A stretch of DNA of 33,113 bases from Deltaproteobacteria bacterium (lineage in GTDB: Bacteria; Myxococcota_A; Polyangia; Haliangiales; Haliangiaceae). The DNA lies in NCBI GenBank assembly GCA_021413675.1, contig JAIOQA010000549.1:1-33113 (forward strand), in the 5' to 3' direction. The notes below the pieces were generated by a model that saw only the letters and a program-made list of their open reading frames with translations, searched no databases and was not told where the DNA came from. The position numbers and the translations under genes are program-made. Below, piece after piece: positions 25,061-32,151 of the stretch; position 1 is the first letter of the stretch, and the number at the start of each line of letters is the position of its first letter.

Positions 25061-26542
25061 TCAGGCGATCGCGCGGGTCGGGATCTCGCGCGCCGTCACG
25101 CCCTCGCCCGACGAGTTCGGGCGGCGCATGAGGTACGAGAGCGTCAGCGTCGCGACGATCAGCAGGATGATCACGGCGAGGGTCAGGCCGCCCTGGCGGC
25201 CCGAGCGCTCGTCGTCCATCAGGATCGGCGGCAGGAAGCTGCGGCGGGTCGGCTCCTTGACCTCGCGCTCCTCACGCGCCCGCTCCGCCTGCTCGGGATC
25301 CGCGTCGTCGATGACGAGCACGATCGCGGGCGACGACATCTGCGCCGAGGTCCGCGGCCGCGCCGGGGCGCGGGTCGGGACGATCTCGAGCGGCTGGGTC
25401 GTGGTCGCGGCCTGGGAGGCGGCGATCGGCGGGGCGGCGATCGGCAGCGCGGCGACCGGCAGCGCGATCGACGCGCTCGCCTCGGCGCCGATGATGACCT
25501 CGATCTCGAGGTCGTCGTCGACGTGCGTCGACGTCACGACCGGCGCGACGACGATCTCGACCGGCGCGGCGACGGGCGCAGGCGCAGCGACCTCGGCGAC
25601 GATCGGCGCGACCACCGGGGCAGTGACGGGCTCGGCGACGACCGGCGCAGCGGCGGCCGGCGCAGCAGCGACGACCGGAGCTGGCGTCGCGACCGCCGCG
25701 GCCATCGGCTGGCCCTTGCGGTTGCGCTTGCCGCGGCGCGCGGGGGCGGCGTCCGTGCCGCCCTTGCGCCGGCGACCCTTGCCGCCACGACCACCGGTCG
25801 CACCGGGGATCTCGACCGGCGCAGCGGCGATCTCGACCGGCGCGGCGACGATCTCGACGGGCGCGGCGACGATCTCGACCGGCGCAGCCGGGATCGGCTC
25901 GGGCGCGATCGGCGCGGCCACGATCTCCGCCGCCGGCGCGATGACGATCTCGGGCTCGGCGGGCGCGACCGGCAGCGACGCGCTCGACGTCGCGAGGATC
26001 GGCTCCTCGATCGATGGCGAGGGCGGCACCGCGATCGCCGGGAACGATCCCGTCGTGCGCGGCGCGACCACCGGGAACGATCCCGTCGTGCGCGGCGACG
26101 CGGCCGGCATCGAGCCGGTGGCGCGGGTGCGCAGCACGCGCGGCGACGAGCTCCGCGCCGCGTCCGGCGCCAGGCTCGACATCGAGTCGAGCAGCGCCTG
26201 GGCCTGCGGCGACGACACCGGCGCCGGCGCGAGGCCGCACTCGGTGTAGCGCGCGAGCGCCTCGTCCTCGTCGAGGCCGACGCAGCGCGCGTAGTTGCGG
26301 ACGAAGCCGCGCACGAAGACCTCGGCGGGCAGCTCTTCGAACTGCCCCGACTCGAGGCGCTCGAGCGCGCGCTGCTGGATGCGGGTGACGCGCGCCACAT
26401 CCTCGACCGTCAGCTGACGCGCCGCGCGACCAGCGCGCAGCCACGCGGCGAAACCGCCGCGCGCGGCGGCAACAGCCGCCTCGTCCCGCTGGGCCTCGAC
26501 CGAGCGACGTCCTTCGGTTGCGGATTTTCCCCGGCGGTCCAT
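25061..26542 (-). CDS. RodZ-like HTH protein with long Ala/Pro linker and C-terminal membrane helix
   Basis: The 493-residue protein has an HTH_25/RodZ-type helix-turn-helix at about 30-100 (GGFAAWLRAGRAARQLTVEDVARVTRIQQRALERLESGQFEELP then FVRGFVRNYA). A roughly 340-residue Ala/Pro/Val-rich linker contains seven-residue repeats (VEIVAAP), a duplicated PRTTGSFP, and a basic KGRRRKGG stretch. One membrane helix lies at about 453-472, with only a 21-residue tail. Ordinary RodZ has its membrane helix near the middle and a periplasmic beta domain, which is missing here. In RodZ the cytoplasmic HTH binds MreB. The ATG at 26542 is chosen; a GTG at 26557 that overlaps the upstream stop (GTGA) is an alternative. 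Confidence 0.8.
   Translation of the reverse strand: MDRRGKSATEGRRSVEAQRDEAAVAAARGGFAAWLRAGRAARQLTVEDVARVTRIQQRALERLESGQFEELPAEVFVRGFVRNYARCVGLDEDEALARYTECGLAPAPVSSPQAQALLDSMSSLAPDAARSSSPRVLRTRATGSMPAASPRTTGSFPVVAPRTTGSFPAIAVPPSPSIEEPILATSSASLPVAPAEPEIVIAPAAEIVAAPIAPEPIPAAPVEIVAAPVEIVAAPVEIAAAPVEIPGATGGRGGKGRRRKGGTDAAPARRGKRNRKGQPMAAAVATPAPVVAAAPAAAAPVVAEPVTAPVVAPIVAEVAAPAPVAAPVEIVVAPVVTSTHVDDDLEIEVIIGAEASASIALPVAALPIAAPPIAASQAATTTQPLEIVPTRAPARPRTSAQMSSPAIVLVIDDADPEQAERAREEREVKEPTRRSFLPPILMDDERSGRQGGLTLAVIILLIVATLTLSYLMRRPNSSGEGVTAREIPTRAIA
25808..25891 (-). repeat. Four tandem 21-bp units in the RodZ-like gene
   Basis: Near-identical 21-bp units begin at 25808, 25829, 25850 and 25871, each coding for a seven-residue AAPVEIV unit. 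They differ by one to a few bases, suggesting recent duplication. Confidence 0.8.
26038..26097 (-). repeat. 27-bp perfect direct repeat in the RodZ-like gene
   Basis: The same 27 bases occur at 26038-26064 and 26071-26097, a period of 33 bp, and encode the duplicated PRTTGSFP segment. Confidence 0.8.
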
Positions 26543-26553
26543 GGGTCTTGCGC

Positions 26554-27447
26554 TCACTCCGCGTCCGAACCGAGGGATGCGCCCTCGCTCCGGCACTGTG
26601 CCGCGAAACAGCTCTTGGGAAGGATCGAGAGACATGCGTCACGCGCGGCGCGTGCGTCGCCTGTCAGTCCCTGCTCGATCCTGGTCTTCATGAGGTAGAG
26701 CCTGGCTTCCTGCTGCAGGGAGCTTTGGGCCGCTGCTTGGCAATCGGGTTGGTCTCTAACATCCTGAAACTGTTCGGCTGCTTTTTCCCACTCTTTCCGC
26801 TCAAAGTAAACCCTGCCGAGCCGATAAGTGGCGACGCACATGCCGGGCTGAAACTGCACGGCCAGCAGCAGCTCCTTGGCCGCCGCGACCATGTCGCCCT
26901 TCTGGAAATAGGCCCAGCCGAGGTTCGCGCGGGTCAGCCCGACGCTCGTCAGCCGCGCGGGGTTCTCGAGCGCCTTGCCGAACAGGCGGATCGCGTCGTC
27001 GGACGCGCCCTGGAGGGTGGCGACCACGCCCTGGATCGCCCAGGCCTCGCTGAGGGTCGGCGCCAGCTCGGTCGCGTGCACGAAGTCCTTGTTGGCGGCG
27101 ACCAGGCGCTCGTCCATCTCGCGGGCGATCGCCTCGGCGTCGACGCCGGTCAGGCAGCCGTCGATCTCGAGCTGCTTCTTGGCGTCGCCGGCGCGGACGT
27201 AGTTGACCGCGCCGCGCACGTAGAAGGCCTCGTCGTTGCTCTGCAGGAACGCGATGGCCTTGTTCGCCTCGTTCTCGGCCGCCTCGAGCTGGTGCTTCGA
27301 GAGGAAGTCCTTGGCGATATCGAGGCGATCGTTGCTCTTCTTCGGGTTCTGCTCGACGGAGGGGCAGCCGGAAAGCATCGCGATCGCCGCGAGCGCAAGC
27401 ACAGCGCTCGGAGAAAATAGCAGCGATTTTGATGGATTACCCGACAA
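26554..27447 (-). CDS. TPR lipoprotein
   Basis: The 297-residue protein has a signal with lipobox LSGC (Cys28 if the TTG at 27447 is used), followed by TPR-like helices: LDIAKDFLSKHQLEAAENEANKAIAFL, AWAIQGVVATLQGASDDAIRLFGKAL, NLGWAYFQKGDMVAAAKELLLAV and YRLGRVYFERKEWEKAAEQF. It is thus likely a scaffold or assembly factor at the outer membrane. The start is uncertain: no ATG fits a signal peptide, and the TTG sits only eight bases after a -10-like hexamer. Codon use shifts near the 3' end (26680-26830), where AAA, GAA, TTT, GTT, AGA and AGG appear, unlike neighbours. The RodZ-like gene follows after 11 bp. Confidence 0.75.
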   Translation of the reverse strand: MSGNPSKSLLFSPSAVLALAAIAMLSGCPSVEQNPKKSNDRLDIAKDFLSKHQLEAAENEANKAIAFLQSNDEAFYVRGAVNYVRAGDAKKQLEIDGCLTGVDAEAIAREMDERLVAANKDFVHATELAPTLSEAWAIQGVVATLQGASDDAIRLFGKALENPARLTSVGLTRANLGWAYFQKGDMVAAAKELLLAVQFQPGMCVATYRLGRVYFERKEWEKAAEQFQDVRDQPDCQAAAQSSLQQEARLYLMKTRIEQGLTGDARAARDACLSILPKSCFAAQCRSEGASLGSDAE

Positions 27448-27455
27448 GCGGCTGG

Positions 27456-27485
27456 ACCGTAACGCAGCGCTCCGCCGGCTGTCAA
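27456..27485 (-). promoter_or_regulatory. Sigma-70 promoter of the TPR lipoprotein gene
   Basis: TTGACA (27485-27480), an 18-base spacer and TACGGT (27461-27456) on the minus strand. The -35 is perfect and the -10 matches three of six. The predicted start is within about two bases of the TTG codon at 27447. Confidence 0.5.
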
Positions 27486-27551
27486 CGAACGTTCGACCCA
27501 GAGCCGCCCCGCGGCACCGCGCCCGGCAGGGGGGATCGCCGCGCCGCGCCA

Positions 27552-27570
27552 CCTCCTGATATAGAGGAGG
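27552..27570 (+). promoter_or_regulatory. Shine-Dalgarno site facing its own complement
   Basis: CCTCCT (27552-27557) and AGGAGG (27565-27570) can pair around a seven-base loop, masking the ribosome binding site of the hydrolase gene, whose ATG is three bases further on. The loop and its edge also contain TATAGA (27560-27565), a possible -10, in which case the transcript would start near the ATG and no hairpin would form. Confidence 0.45.
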
Positions 27571-27573
27571 GCG

Positions 27574-28434
27574 ATGACCGCCCTGCCCGGCCCGCTCACT
27601 CCGACCCAGTCCATGACCTTCCCGTCCGCCGACGGCACCGCGCTGTACGGCGAGTGGTTCGCGGCGCCGTCGCCGCGCGGCCTCGCGATCATGGTCCACG
27701 GCTACGCCGAGCACTGCGGTCGGTACCGCGAGGTCGCGCACGCGCTGGTGAAGGCCGGGATCTCGGCCTTCGGCTACGACATGCGCGGCCACGGCCAGGC
27801 CGCGGGCAAGCGCGGCCACGTCCAGCACTTCAGCGAGTACCTCGACGACCTCGAGGCGGCGACCGCGAAGGCGCGCAGCTTCGCGGGCGACCTGCCGCGC
27901 GTGCTCGTCGCGCACTCCAACGGCAGCCTGATCGCGCTGCGCGCGCTCACCGACGATCGCCGCCGCCCCGACGTGCGCGCGGTGGCGGTCGCGTCGCCGT
28001 TCCTGGCGCTGCGCCTCAAGGTGCCCGCCATCAAGGTGCTCGCCGGCCGCATCGCGTCGAAGATCTACCCGTCGTTCGCGCAGCCGAACGCGCTGCGGGT
28101 CGAGGATCTCACCGCCGACGCCGGCAAGCAGGAGGAGCGGCGCAAGGACACGTTGTGCCACTCGGTCGCCACCGCGCGCTGGTTCACCGAGGCGACCGCC
28201 GCACAGGAGCACGTGTACGCGAACGCCAGCACGATCAGCCTGCCCACGGTCTGGCTGGTCGGCGGCGACGATCCCATCGCCGATCCGGCCCGCAGCCGCG
28301 CGGTCCAGGCCCGGATCACCGCGCCGAGCGAGTTCCACGATCTCGTCGGCCTCAAGCACGAGGTGTTCAACGAGGTCGATCGCGGCCGCGTCTTCGGGCT
28401 CTTGACCGACTACCTCGGCAAGCACCTGGGGTAG
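27574..28434 (+). CDS. Alpha/beta hydrolase (serine aminopeptidase/monoacylglycerol lipase-like)
   Basis: The 286-residue protein shows the S33/Hydrolase_4 pattern: oxyanion VHGYAEHCGRY (41-51), then YDMRGHGQAAGKRGH, the nucleophile Ser115 in AHSNGS, Asp233 in GGDDPIADP and His262 in LKHEVFNE. The usual GHSMGG elbow is changed to AHSNGS, with Ala replacing the first Gly. No signal peptide is visible, so it is probably cytoplasmic. Likely reactions are hydrolysis of a lipid ester or lysophospholipid; the substrate cannot be told. AGGAGG lies three bases before the ATG. The gene is divergent from the TPR lipoprotein gene. Confidence 0.88.
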   Translation: MTALPGPLTPTQSMTFPSADGTALYGEWFAAPSPRGLAIMVHGYAEHCGRYREVAHALVKAGISAFGYDMRGHGQAAGKRGHVQHFSEYLDDLEAATAKARSFAGDLPRVLVAHSNGSLIALRALTDDRRRPDVRAVAVASPFLALRLKVPAIKVLAGRIASKIYPSFAQPNALRVEDLTADAGKQEERRKDTLCHSVATARWFTEATAAQEHVYANASTISLPTVWLVGGDDPIADPARSRAVQARITAPSEFHDLVGLKHEVFNEVDRGRVFGLLTDYLGKHLG

Positions 28435-28459
28435 CGGCGACCCTCGATCGGCGCCGCTA
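28432..28459 (+). terminator. Hairpin containing the hydrolase stop codon
   Basis: TAGCGGCG (28432-28439), which begins with the TAG stop, pairs perfectly with CGCCGCTA (28452-28459) over a 12-base loop. Possible transcript end. Confidence 0.4.
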
Positions 28460-28663
28460 GCGTGACGCGGCGTCCTGCCTCCACCCACGTCAGAGCCTGT
28501 GCGGCTTCGCCTCCTGGCTCTTGTTCGATCGATCGGCCCCGTCGAGGACGACGGTCCCGATCTCATCCGGATCCTGAACCGGCTCGCGTCGCTCGCCTCG
28601 GGTGACCGATGGCATGGCTTGCGGCAGATCACACCGCGCTCCCGCGTGGCGCGACGACGGCCC

Positions 28664-28691
28664 TTGTCGTCGGCAGCCGTGCCTCTATACT
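28664..28691 (+). promoter_or_regulatory. Sigma-70 promoter of the amidotransferase-like gene
   Basis: TTGTCG (28664-28669), a 16-base spacer and TATACT (28686-28691, five of six to consensus). The predicted start near 28698 gives a leader of about 108 bases. Confidence 0.6.
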
Positions 28692-28752
28692 CAACACACG
28701 AATCGCCGCGCTCTGGCGCGGCGGTCGCTCCTTGAGCCGATGCCCGTTGGCT

Positions 28753-28789
28753 GGTCCCGTGAGGGGCGCCGCGTGCGCTCACCGGGACC
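28753..28789 (+). promoter_or_regulatory. Structured leader hairpin before the amidotransferase-like gene
   Basis: GGTCCCG (28753-28759) pairs with CGGGACC (28783-28789), and TGAG (28760-28763) with CTCA (28778-28781), leaving one bulged C. The stem ends five bases before the GGAG ribosome binding site (28794-28797), so it could influence translation or be an attenuator. It matches no riboswitch class I know. Confidence 0.4.
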
Positions 28790-28805
28790 CGATGGAGTCC
28801 GCGCC

Positions 28806-29609
28806 ATGACGTTCTTCGCCTGCATGTGCAATCAGCCCCAGCATCTGGCTCGCGCCCTCGCGCCCGCGCGCGCCGCGCTGGTGGCGTCGGGTCCGATCGC
28901 GCGCTGGGGCCTGGGCTCGCACCAGGGCGGCGAGGTGCTGCTCGCCCGCACGCCCAAGCCCGCCGCCGACGTCGACATGTACGCCGCGATCGGCGAGATC
29001 TCCTCCGACTGCGTGATCGGCCAGGCCATCGCCGAGGCCGACGCGGGCGGCGTCGGCGGCAACGACAACACGCCGCCGTTCCGCTTCCGCCGGTGGATGT
29101 ACGCGCAGGCCGCGCGTCACCCCGCGCCCGGCGATGCGTGGCCGGGGCTCGGCGCCGCGGTCGAGACGCTGCCGGAGTTCGTGCGCCGCAACATGCGCGG
29201 CCGCACGGCCGCCGAGGCCGCGTTCCACGTGATGCTCGCGATGCTGCACGATCAGGGCGGCCTCGATGATCCGAACGTGCCGCTCGCGACCACGCGCGAC
29301 GTGTTCGCGGCGTCGCAGACGCTGCTCCGCGCCGCGCTCACCAAGGCCGGCGCGACCGGCGTGCTCGGCAACGCCGCGGTCTCGAACGGGCGCACGATGC
29401 TGGTCGCGCGCGCCGTCGACGGCGATCCGCTGTGGCTGCGGCGGCTCTCGATCCAGGGCGAGAAGACCGCGCGCGACGAGGCGTTCCGCGGCGTGCTGCT
29501 GGTCTCGCGCGCGGCGAGCCTGGCGGAGGGCTTCGAGGAAGTGCCCGCCGGCAGCGTGGTGATGGTCGCGCGCGACCTGCGCGTCGACATCGCGCCGATG
29601 CCGGCCTGA
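28806..29609 (+). CDS. Divergent class II glutamine amidotransferase-like (Ntn) protein
   Basis: The 267-residue protein resembles EgtC/YafJ-type class II amidotransferases: a Cys near the N-terminus, then SSDCVIGQAIAEADAGG, NDNTPPFRFRRWMYAQ (88-101) and a GRTAAEAAFHVML helix like the G-x-TDSE segment. Differences are clear. The Cys is at position 6 or 8 instead of directly after Met, and the usual HNG after the conserved Trp is AQA, removing the Asn-Gly that normally supports glutamine hydrolysis. A start at Met7 would give Met-Cys, but the ribosome binding site (GGAG, nine bases upstream) favours the first ATG. It may be a retired or re-purposed amidotransferase; I do not assign a reaction. 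Confidence 0.7.
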   Translation: MTFFACMCNQPQHLARALAPARAALVASGPIARWGLGSHQGGEVLLARTPKPAADVDMYAAIGEISSDCVIGQAIAEADAGGVGGNDNTPPFRFRRWMYAQAARHPAPGDAWPGLGAAVETLPEFVRRNMRGRTAAEAAFHVMLAMLHDQGGLDDPNVPLATTRDVFAASQTLLRAALTKAGATGVLGNAAVSNGRTMLVARAVDGDPLWLRRLSIQGEKTARDEAFRGVLLVSRAASLAEGFEEVPAGSVVMVARDLRVDIAPMPA

Positions 29610-29735
29610 CCGTCAGGCGAGCGCGGCGGGGCTCGGCACGAACGCTCGGCTCAGCGTGCGTCCGATCGAGGCCGCAGGCCGAGTGACCGGCGCCGAAAGC
29701 GAAGGGGAGGCTCGTCGGGGCTTGCCCCCGGCGCG

Positions 29736-29752
29736 GGGAACGGCACGTTCCC
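29736..29752. terminator. Hairpin between convergent genes
   Basis: GGGAACG (29736-29742) and CGTTCCC (29746-29752) pair perfectly around a GCA loop, between the amidotransferase-like gene and the anti-sigma gene, which converge. The GGAACG/CGTTCC core also occurs in the 10001-10028 hairpin. Confidence 0.5.
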
Positions 29753-29797
29753 TTCGATCGAGTCTGATCCGCGTCCGCGCGCCGCGCGAAACGCGGG

Positions 29798-31282
29798 TCA
29801 GAAGTTGAAGCGGTAGCGGAAGGTCGCGGCCTGGCCCGGCCGGAACTGGATCGCCGCGACCGTGTCCCGCACGCACGCCGCCATCGACGCCGGCAGATCG
29901 GTGTCGACGACGTTGAGGAAGCCGAGCGCGCCGCTCGCGTCGACGCCCACCTCGAGCTCGAGGTGGGTATCGCCGATGCCCTGCTTCGCCAGCGACCGGA
30001 TGCAGGCCGCGATCTGGCCGTGGTCGACCGCGCTCGCCAGCTCGGCGCGCCGCACCCGCGCGCCGCTCGGCGGCACCACCGGCTCGGGCGGCGGCTCGAC
30101 GCGCGTGAGCGCGCCGGTCGCGGTCGTGACCCACTCGCCCGCGCCGAACCGACCGGCGCTGACCTCGGTCTCGATCAGGTGGCGGCCGGCCATCACGCGC
30201 AGCGCGATCTCGCCGGCACCCACGACCACGCCGTCGACGCGCACCGCGCGGCCGACCGGCGCGCGCACCGCGAGCGGCGCGCTCGTGCGATCGATGCCGC
30301 TCGCATCGGTCCAGCCCGGCAGGCGCGGCCCGAGCTCCGCGGTGAGCGCCGCGACGCCGCTCGCGTCGAGCGCGACCGCCGACTGGCCGGCCAGCGGCGC
30401 GCGATCCGCGACCGTGAGCGTCTGGGCCTTGCCGACGAGGACCTCGTTGCCGGTGCGATCGTCGATGAGCGCGACCAGGCCGTGGGCACAGGCGACCTCG
30501 GTCGCGCCATCGCGGTGGCGGACCTCGAACGCGGTGCCGCGCACCTCGACGGTGCGATCGCCGACGTCGACGGTGAAGCGCTGGCCGGGGGCGCGCGGCG
30601 CGACCTCGATCGCGAGCTCGCCGTCGCCGACGATCGCGAGCTCGATCGCGGCGGCGTCGAAGCGCCGCACGGTGACCGTGGAGCGCGGCCCGAGGGCGAA
30701 GCTCGAGGCCTCGCCGAACTGCACCGCGACCCGACCGTCGGTCGTGGTCAGCGCGCTGCCGACCGCGACCGGGCCAGCCATGACCTCGGTCGGCGACGCC
30801 GCGCGGTCGAGCGCGACCCGGCCGACCGCGAGCGTGACCACGCCGCGCAGCGGGGTCGGCGCCGGCGCGGGCGCGCTGGGCGTGACCACGGCGGTCGCCG
30901 GGACCGGTCGAGGCTCGTCGGGCGCACCACCACCCGAGGCGGCGATCATGACGCCCGCGGCGCCGGCGGCGGCGACCGCGGGCACCAGCGCGAGCGCCCA
31001 GCGGCGGCGCCGGACCTTCGCGAACTCGGCGGTGCGCTCGCGCGACCGCCGCTCCGACGACGTCGCCCAGTAGACCCGGGCGCGGATGTGATCCCAGCCG
31101 AGCTCGGGCGCCGGCGTCGCGGTGATCGCGGCGAACGCGTCGACCGCGCCGAGCACGCGATCGCGGGCGCGAGCGCAGTCGCGGCAGTCGTCGGCGTGCG
31201 CCAGCATGCGCGCGCGATCGCCATCGGAGACCTTGCCGCGGCCGAGCTGGGCCCAGCGGGCCGGTGCGACGTGGCGGCTCAC
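29798..31282 (-). CDS. Transmembrane anti-sigma factor with FecR and TonB-like domains
   Basis: The 494-residue protein begins with a zinc anti-sigma-type motif, His29-x3-Cys33-x2-Cys36 (HADDCRDC). One membrane helix follows at about 95-116. A FecR-like beta domain spans about 145-290, for example GSALTTTDGRVAVQFGEASSFALGPRSTVTV and VEVRGTAFEVRH. The C-terminal 80 residues (ELEVGVDASGALGFLNVVDTDLPASMAACVRDTVAAIQF) resemble the AgmX/PglI or TonB-like C-terminal domain of myxobacteria. The GTG at 31282 overlaps the sigma stop as GTGA, so translation is coupled. It probably holds the sigma factor at the membrane until a periplasmic signal arrives; the signal is unknown. Confidence 0.85.
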   Translation of the reverse strand: MSRHVAPARWAQLGRGKVSDGDRARMLAHADDCRDCARARDRVLGAVDAFAAITATPAPELGWDHIRARVYWATSSERRSRERTAEFAKVRRRRWALALVPAVAAAGAAGVMIAASGGGAPDEPRPVPATAVVTPSAPAPAPTPLRGVVTLAVGRVALDRAASPTEVMAGPVAVGSALTTTDGRVAVQFGEASSFALGPRSTVTVRRFDAAAIELAIVGDGELAIEVAPRAPGQRFTVDVGDRTVEVRGTAFEVRHRDGATEVACAHGLVALIDDRTGNEVLVGKAQTLTVADRAPLAGQSAVALDASGVAALTAELGPRLPGWTDASGIDRTSAPLAVRAPVGRAVRVDGVVVGAGEIALRVMAGRHLIETEVSAGRFGAGEWVTTATGALTRVEPPPEPVVPPSGARVRRAELASAVDHGQIAACIRSLAKQGIGDTHLELEVGVDASGALGFLNVVDTDLPASMAACVRDTVAAIQFRPGQAATFRYRFNF

Positions 31283-31965
31283 GGCGCGCCTCCATCGGCG
31301 TCGTCGCCGTCGTCGTCCGCGACGCCGGCGGCCGGTTGCTCGTCGCCGTCGGTGGCGACCAGCTTGTAGAACTCCTTGCGGGCGTAGAACAGCCGGGTCC
31401 GCACGGTGACCGCGTTCGAGTCGACGAGGTACGCGATCTCCTTCAGGTCGAGCCCCTCGATCTCGTGCAGGTAGAGGACGATGCGCTTCTTGGGCGCCAT
31501 CTTGTCGAGCGCGCGGTAGACCCGCGCCCGATCCTGGGCGCGCTGCATCGCGCGCTCCGGGGTCTCCGGTCGATCGGGATCGACCGACTTCGCCGAGGCG
31601 GCCTCGAGATCATCGACCCCGAAGGCCTGCGGCCGGCGGCTGCGCAGGCGCATGCGACCGAGCGCGACGTTGACGCAGACCCGGTAGAGCCAGGTCGAGA
31701 GCCGCGCGTCGCCGCGGAAGTTCGCGAGCCCGCGGAACGCGATCACGAACACCTCCTGGACGAGGTCGTCGAGGTCGGTGCGATCGCCGAGCACCCGGTA
31801 CAGGGTCGCGGCGACCTGGCGGCGGAACCGCGCGTAGAACAGGTCCTGGGCCGCGCGCTCCCCCGCCCGGCACCGCGCGATGAGCGCGGCCTCGTCGCCC
31901 GGCGACAACGCCTGCGTCGACCCGGTATCGAGGTTCCCGGACTTGCGGCTCACGACTCGCAGCAT
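31279..31965 (-). CDS. ECF-type sigma factor coupled to a FecR anti-sigma factor
   Basis: The 228-residue protein has sigma region 2 at about 41-108 (TDLDDLVQEVFVIAFRGLANFRGDARLSTWLYRVCVNVAL) and region 4 at about 145-203 (KKRIVLYLHEIEGLDLKEIAYLVDSNAVTVRTRLFYARKEF). An acidic tail of Asp/Gly follows. The ATG at 31965 is chosen; an upstream in-frame ATG at 32127 would add 54 poorly conserved residues and a likely promoter region, and a GTG at 31953 is a further option. The stop overlaps the anti-sigma start by four bases, so the sigma and anti-sigma proteins are made together. Positive autoregulation is common for such pairs but no ECF promoter motif is clear here. Confidence 0.92.
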   Translation of the reverse strand: MLRVVSRKSGNLDTGSTQALSPGDEAALIARCRAGERAAQDLFYARFRRQVAATLYRVLGDRTDLDDLVQEVFVIAFRGLANFRGDARLSTWLYRVCVNVALGRMRLRSRRPQAFGVDDLEAASAKSVDPDRPETPERAMQRAQDRARVYRALDKMAPKKRIVLYLHEIEGLDLKEIAYLVDSNAVTVRTRLFYARKEFYKLVATDGDEQPAAGVADDDGDDADGGAP

Positions 31966-32151
31966 AACTCGCTGGTCAGTCAGTCGCCGTGCCCGCCTGT
32001 AATGTTCAATCCACCGAAACAATCCGGTGTACGTGGGGGTGGCACGTCGCGCTGACGCACCGCCCCGCGCTTCGAAGGCGCGTGTCAGGCCGGCGAAGTT
32101 GCACGGCATCCAGGCCGCGCGGCGCATCCGCGGCGCTGCCGATCCCCATGC

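Larger units (their letters stand above)
28435..28805. other. 371-bp intergenic region with promoter and leader hairpin
   Basis: Between the hydrolase and amidotransferase-like genes, both on the plus strand. It holds a hairpin at the hydrolase stop, a sigma-70-like promoter at 28664-28691 and a structured leader at 28753-28789, each listed separately. A 66-codon frame (28609-28809) overlaps the downstream ATG but has no recognisable features. I see no other gene. Confidence 0.6.

Noticed and set aside
28609..28809. 66-codon plus-strand frame ending in an ATGA overlap with the amidotransferase-like gene
   Set aside because: No ribosome binding site, no domain, and it runs through the likely promoter and leader hairpin; only its last five codons could be translated as a tiny upstream frame.
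31966..32127. Longer start for the second ECF sigma factor
   Set aside because: Adds 54 residues that do not look like a sigma factor and consumes the probable promoter region.
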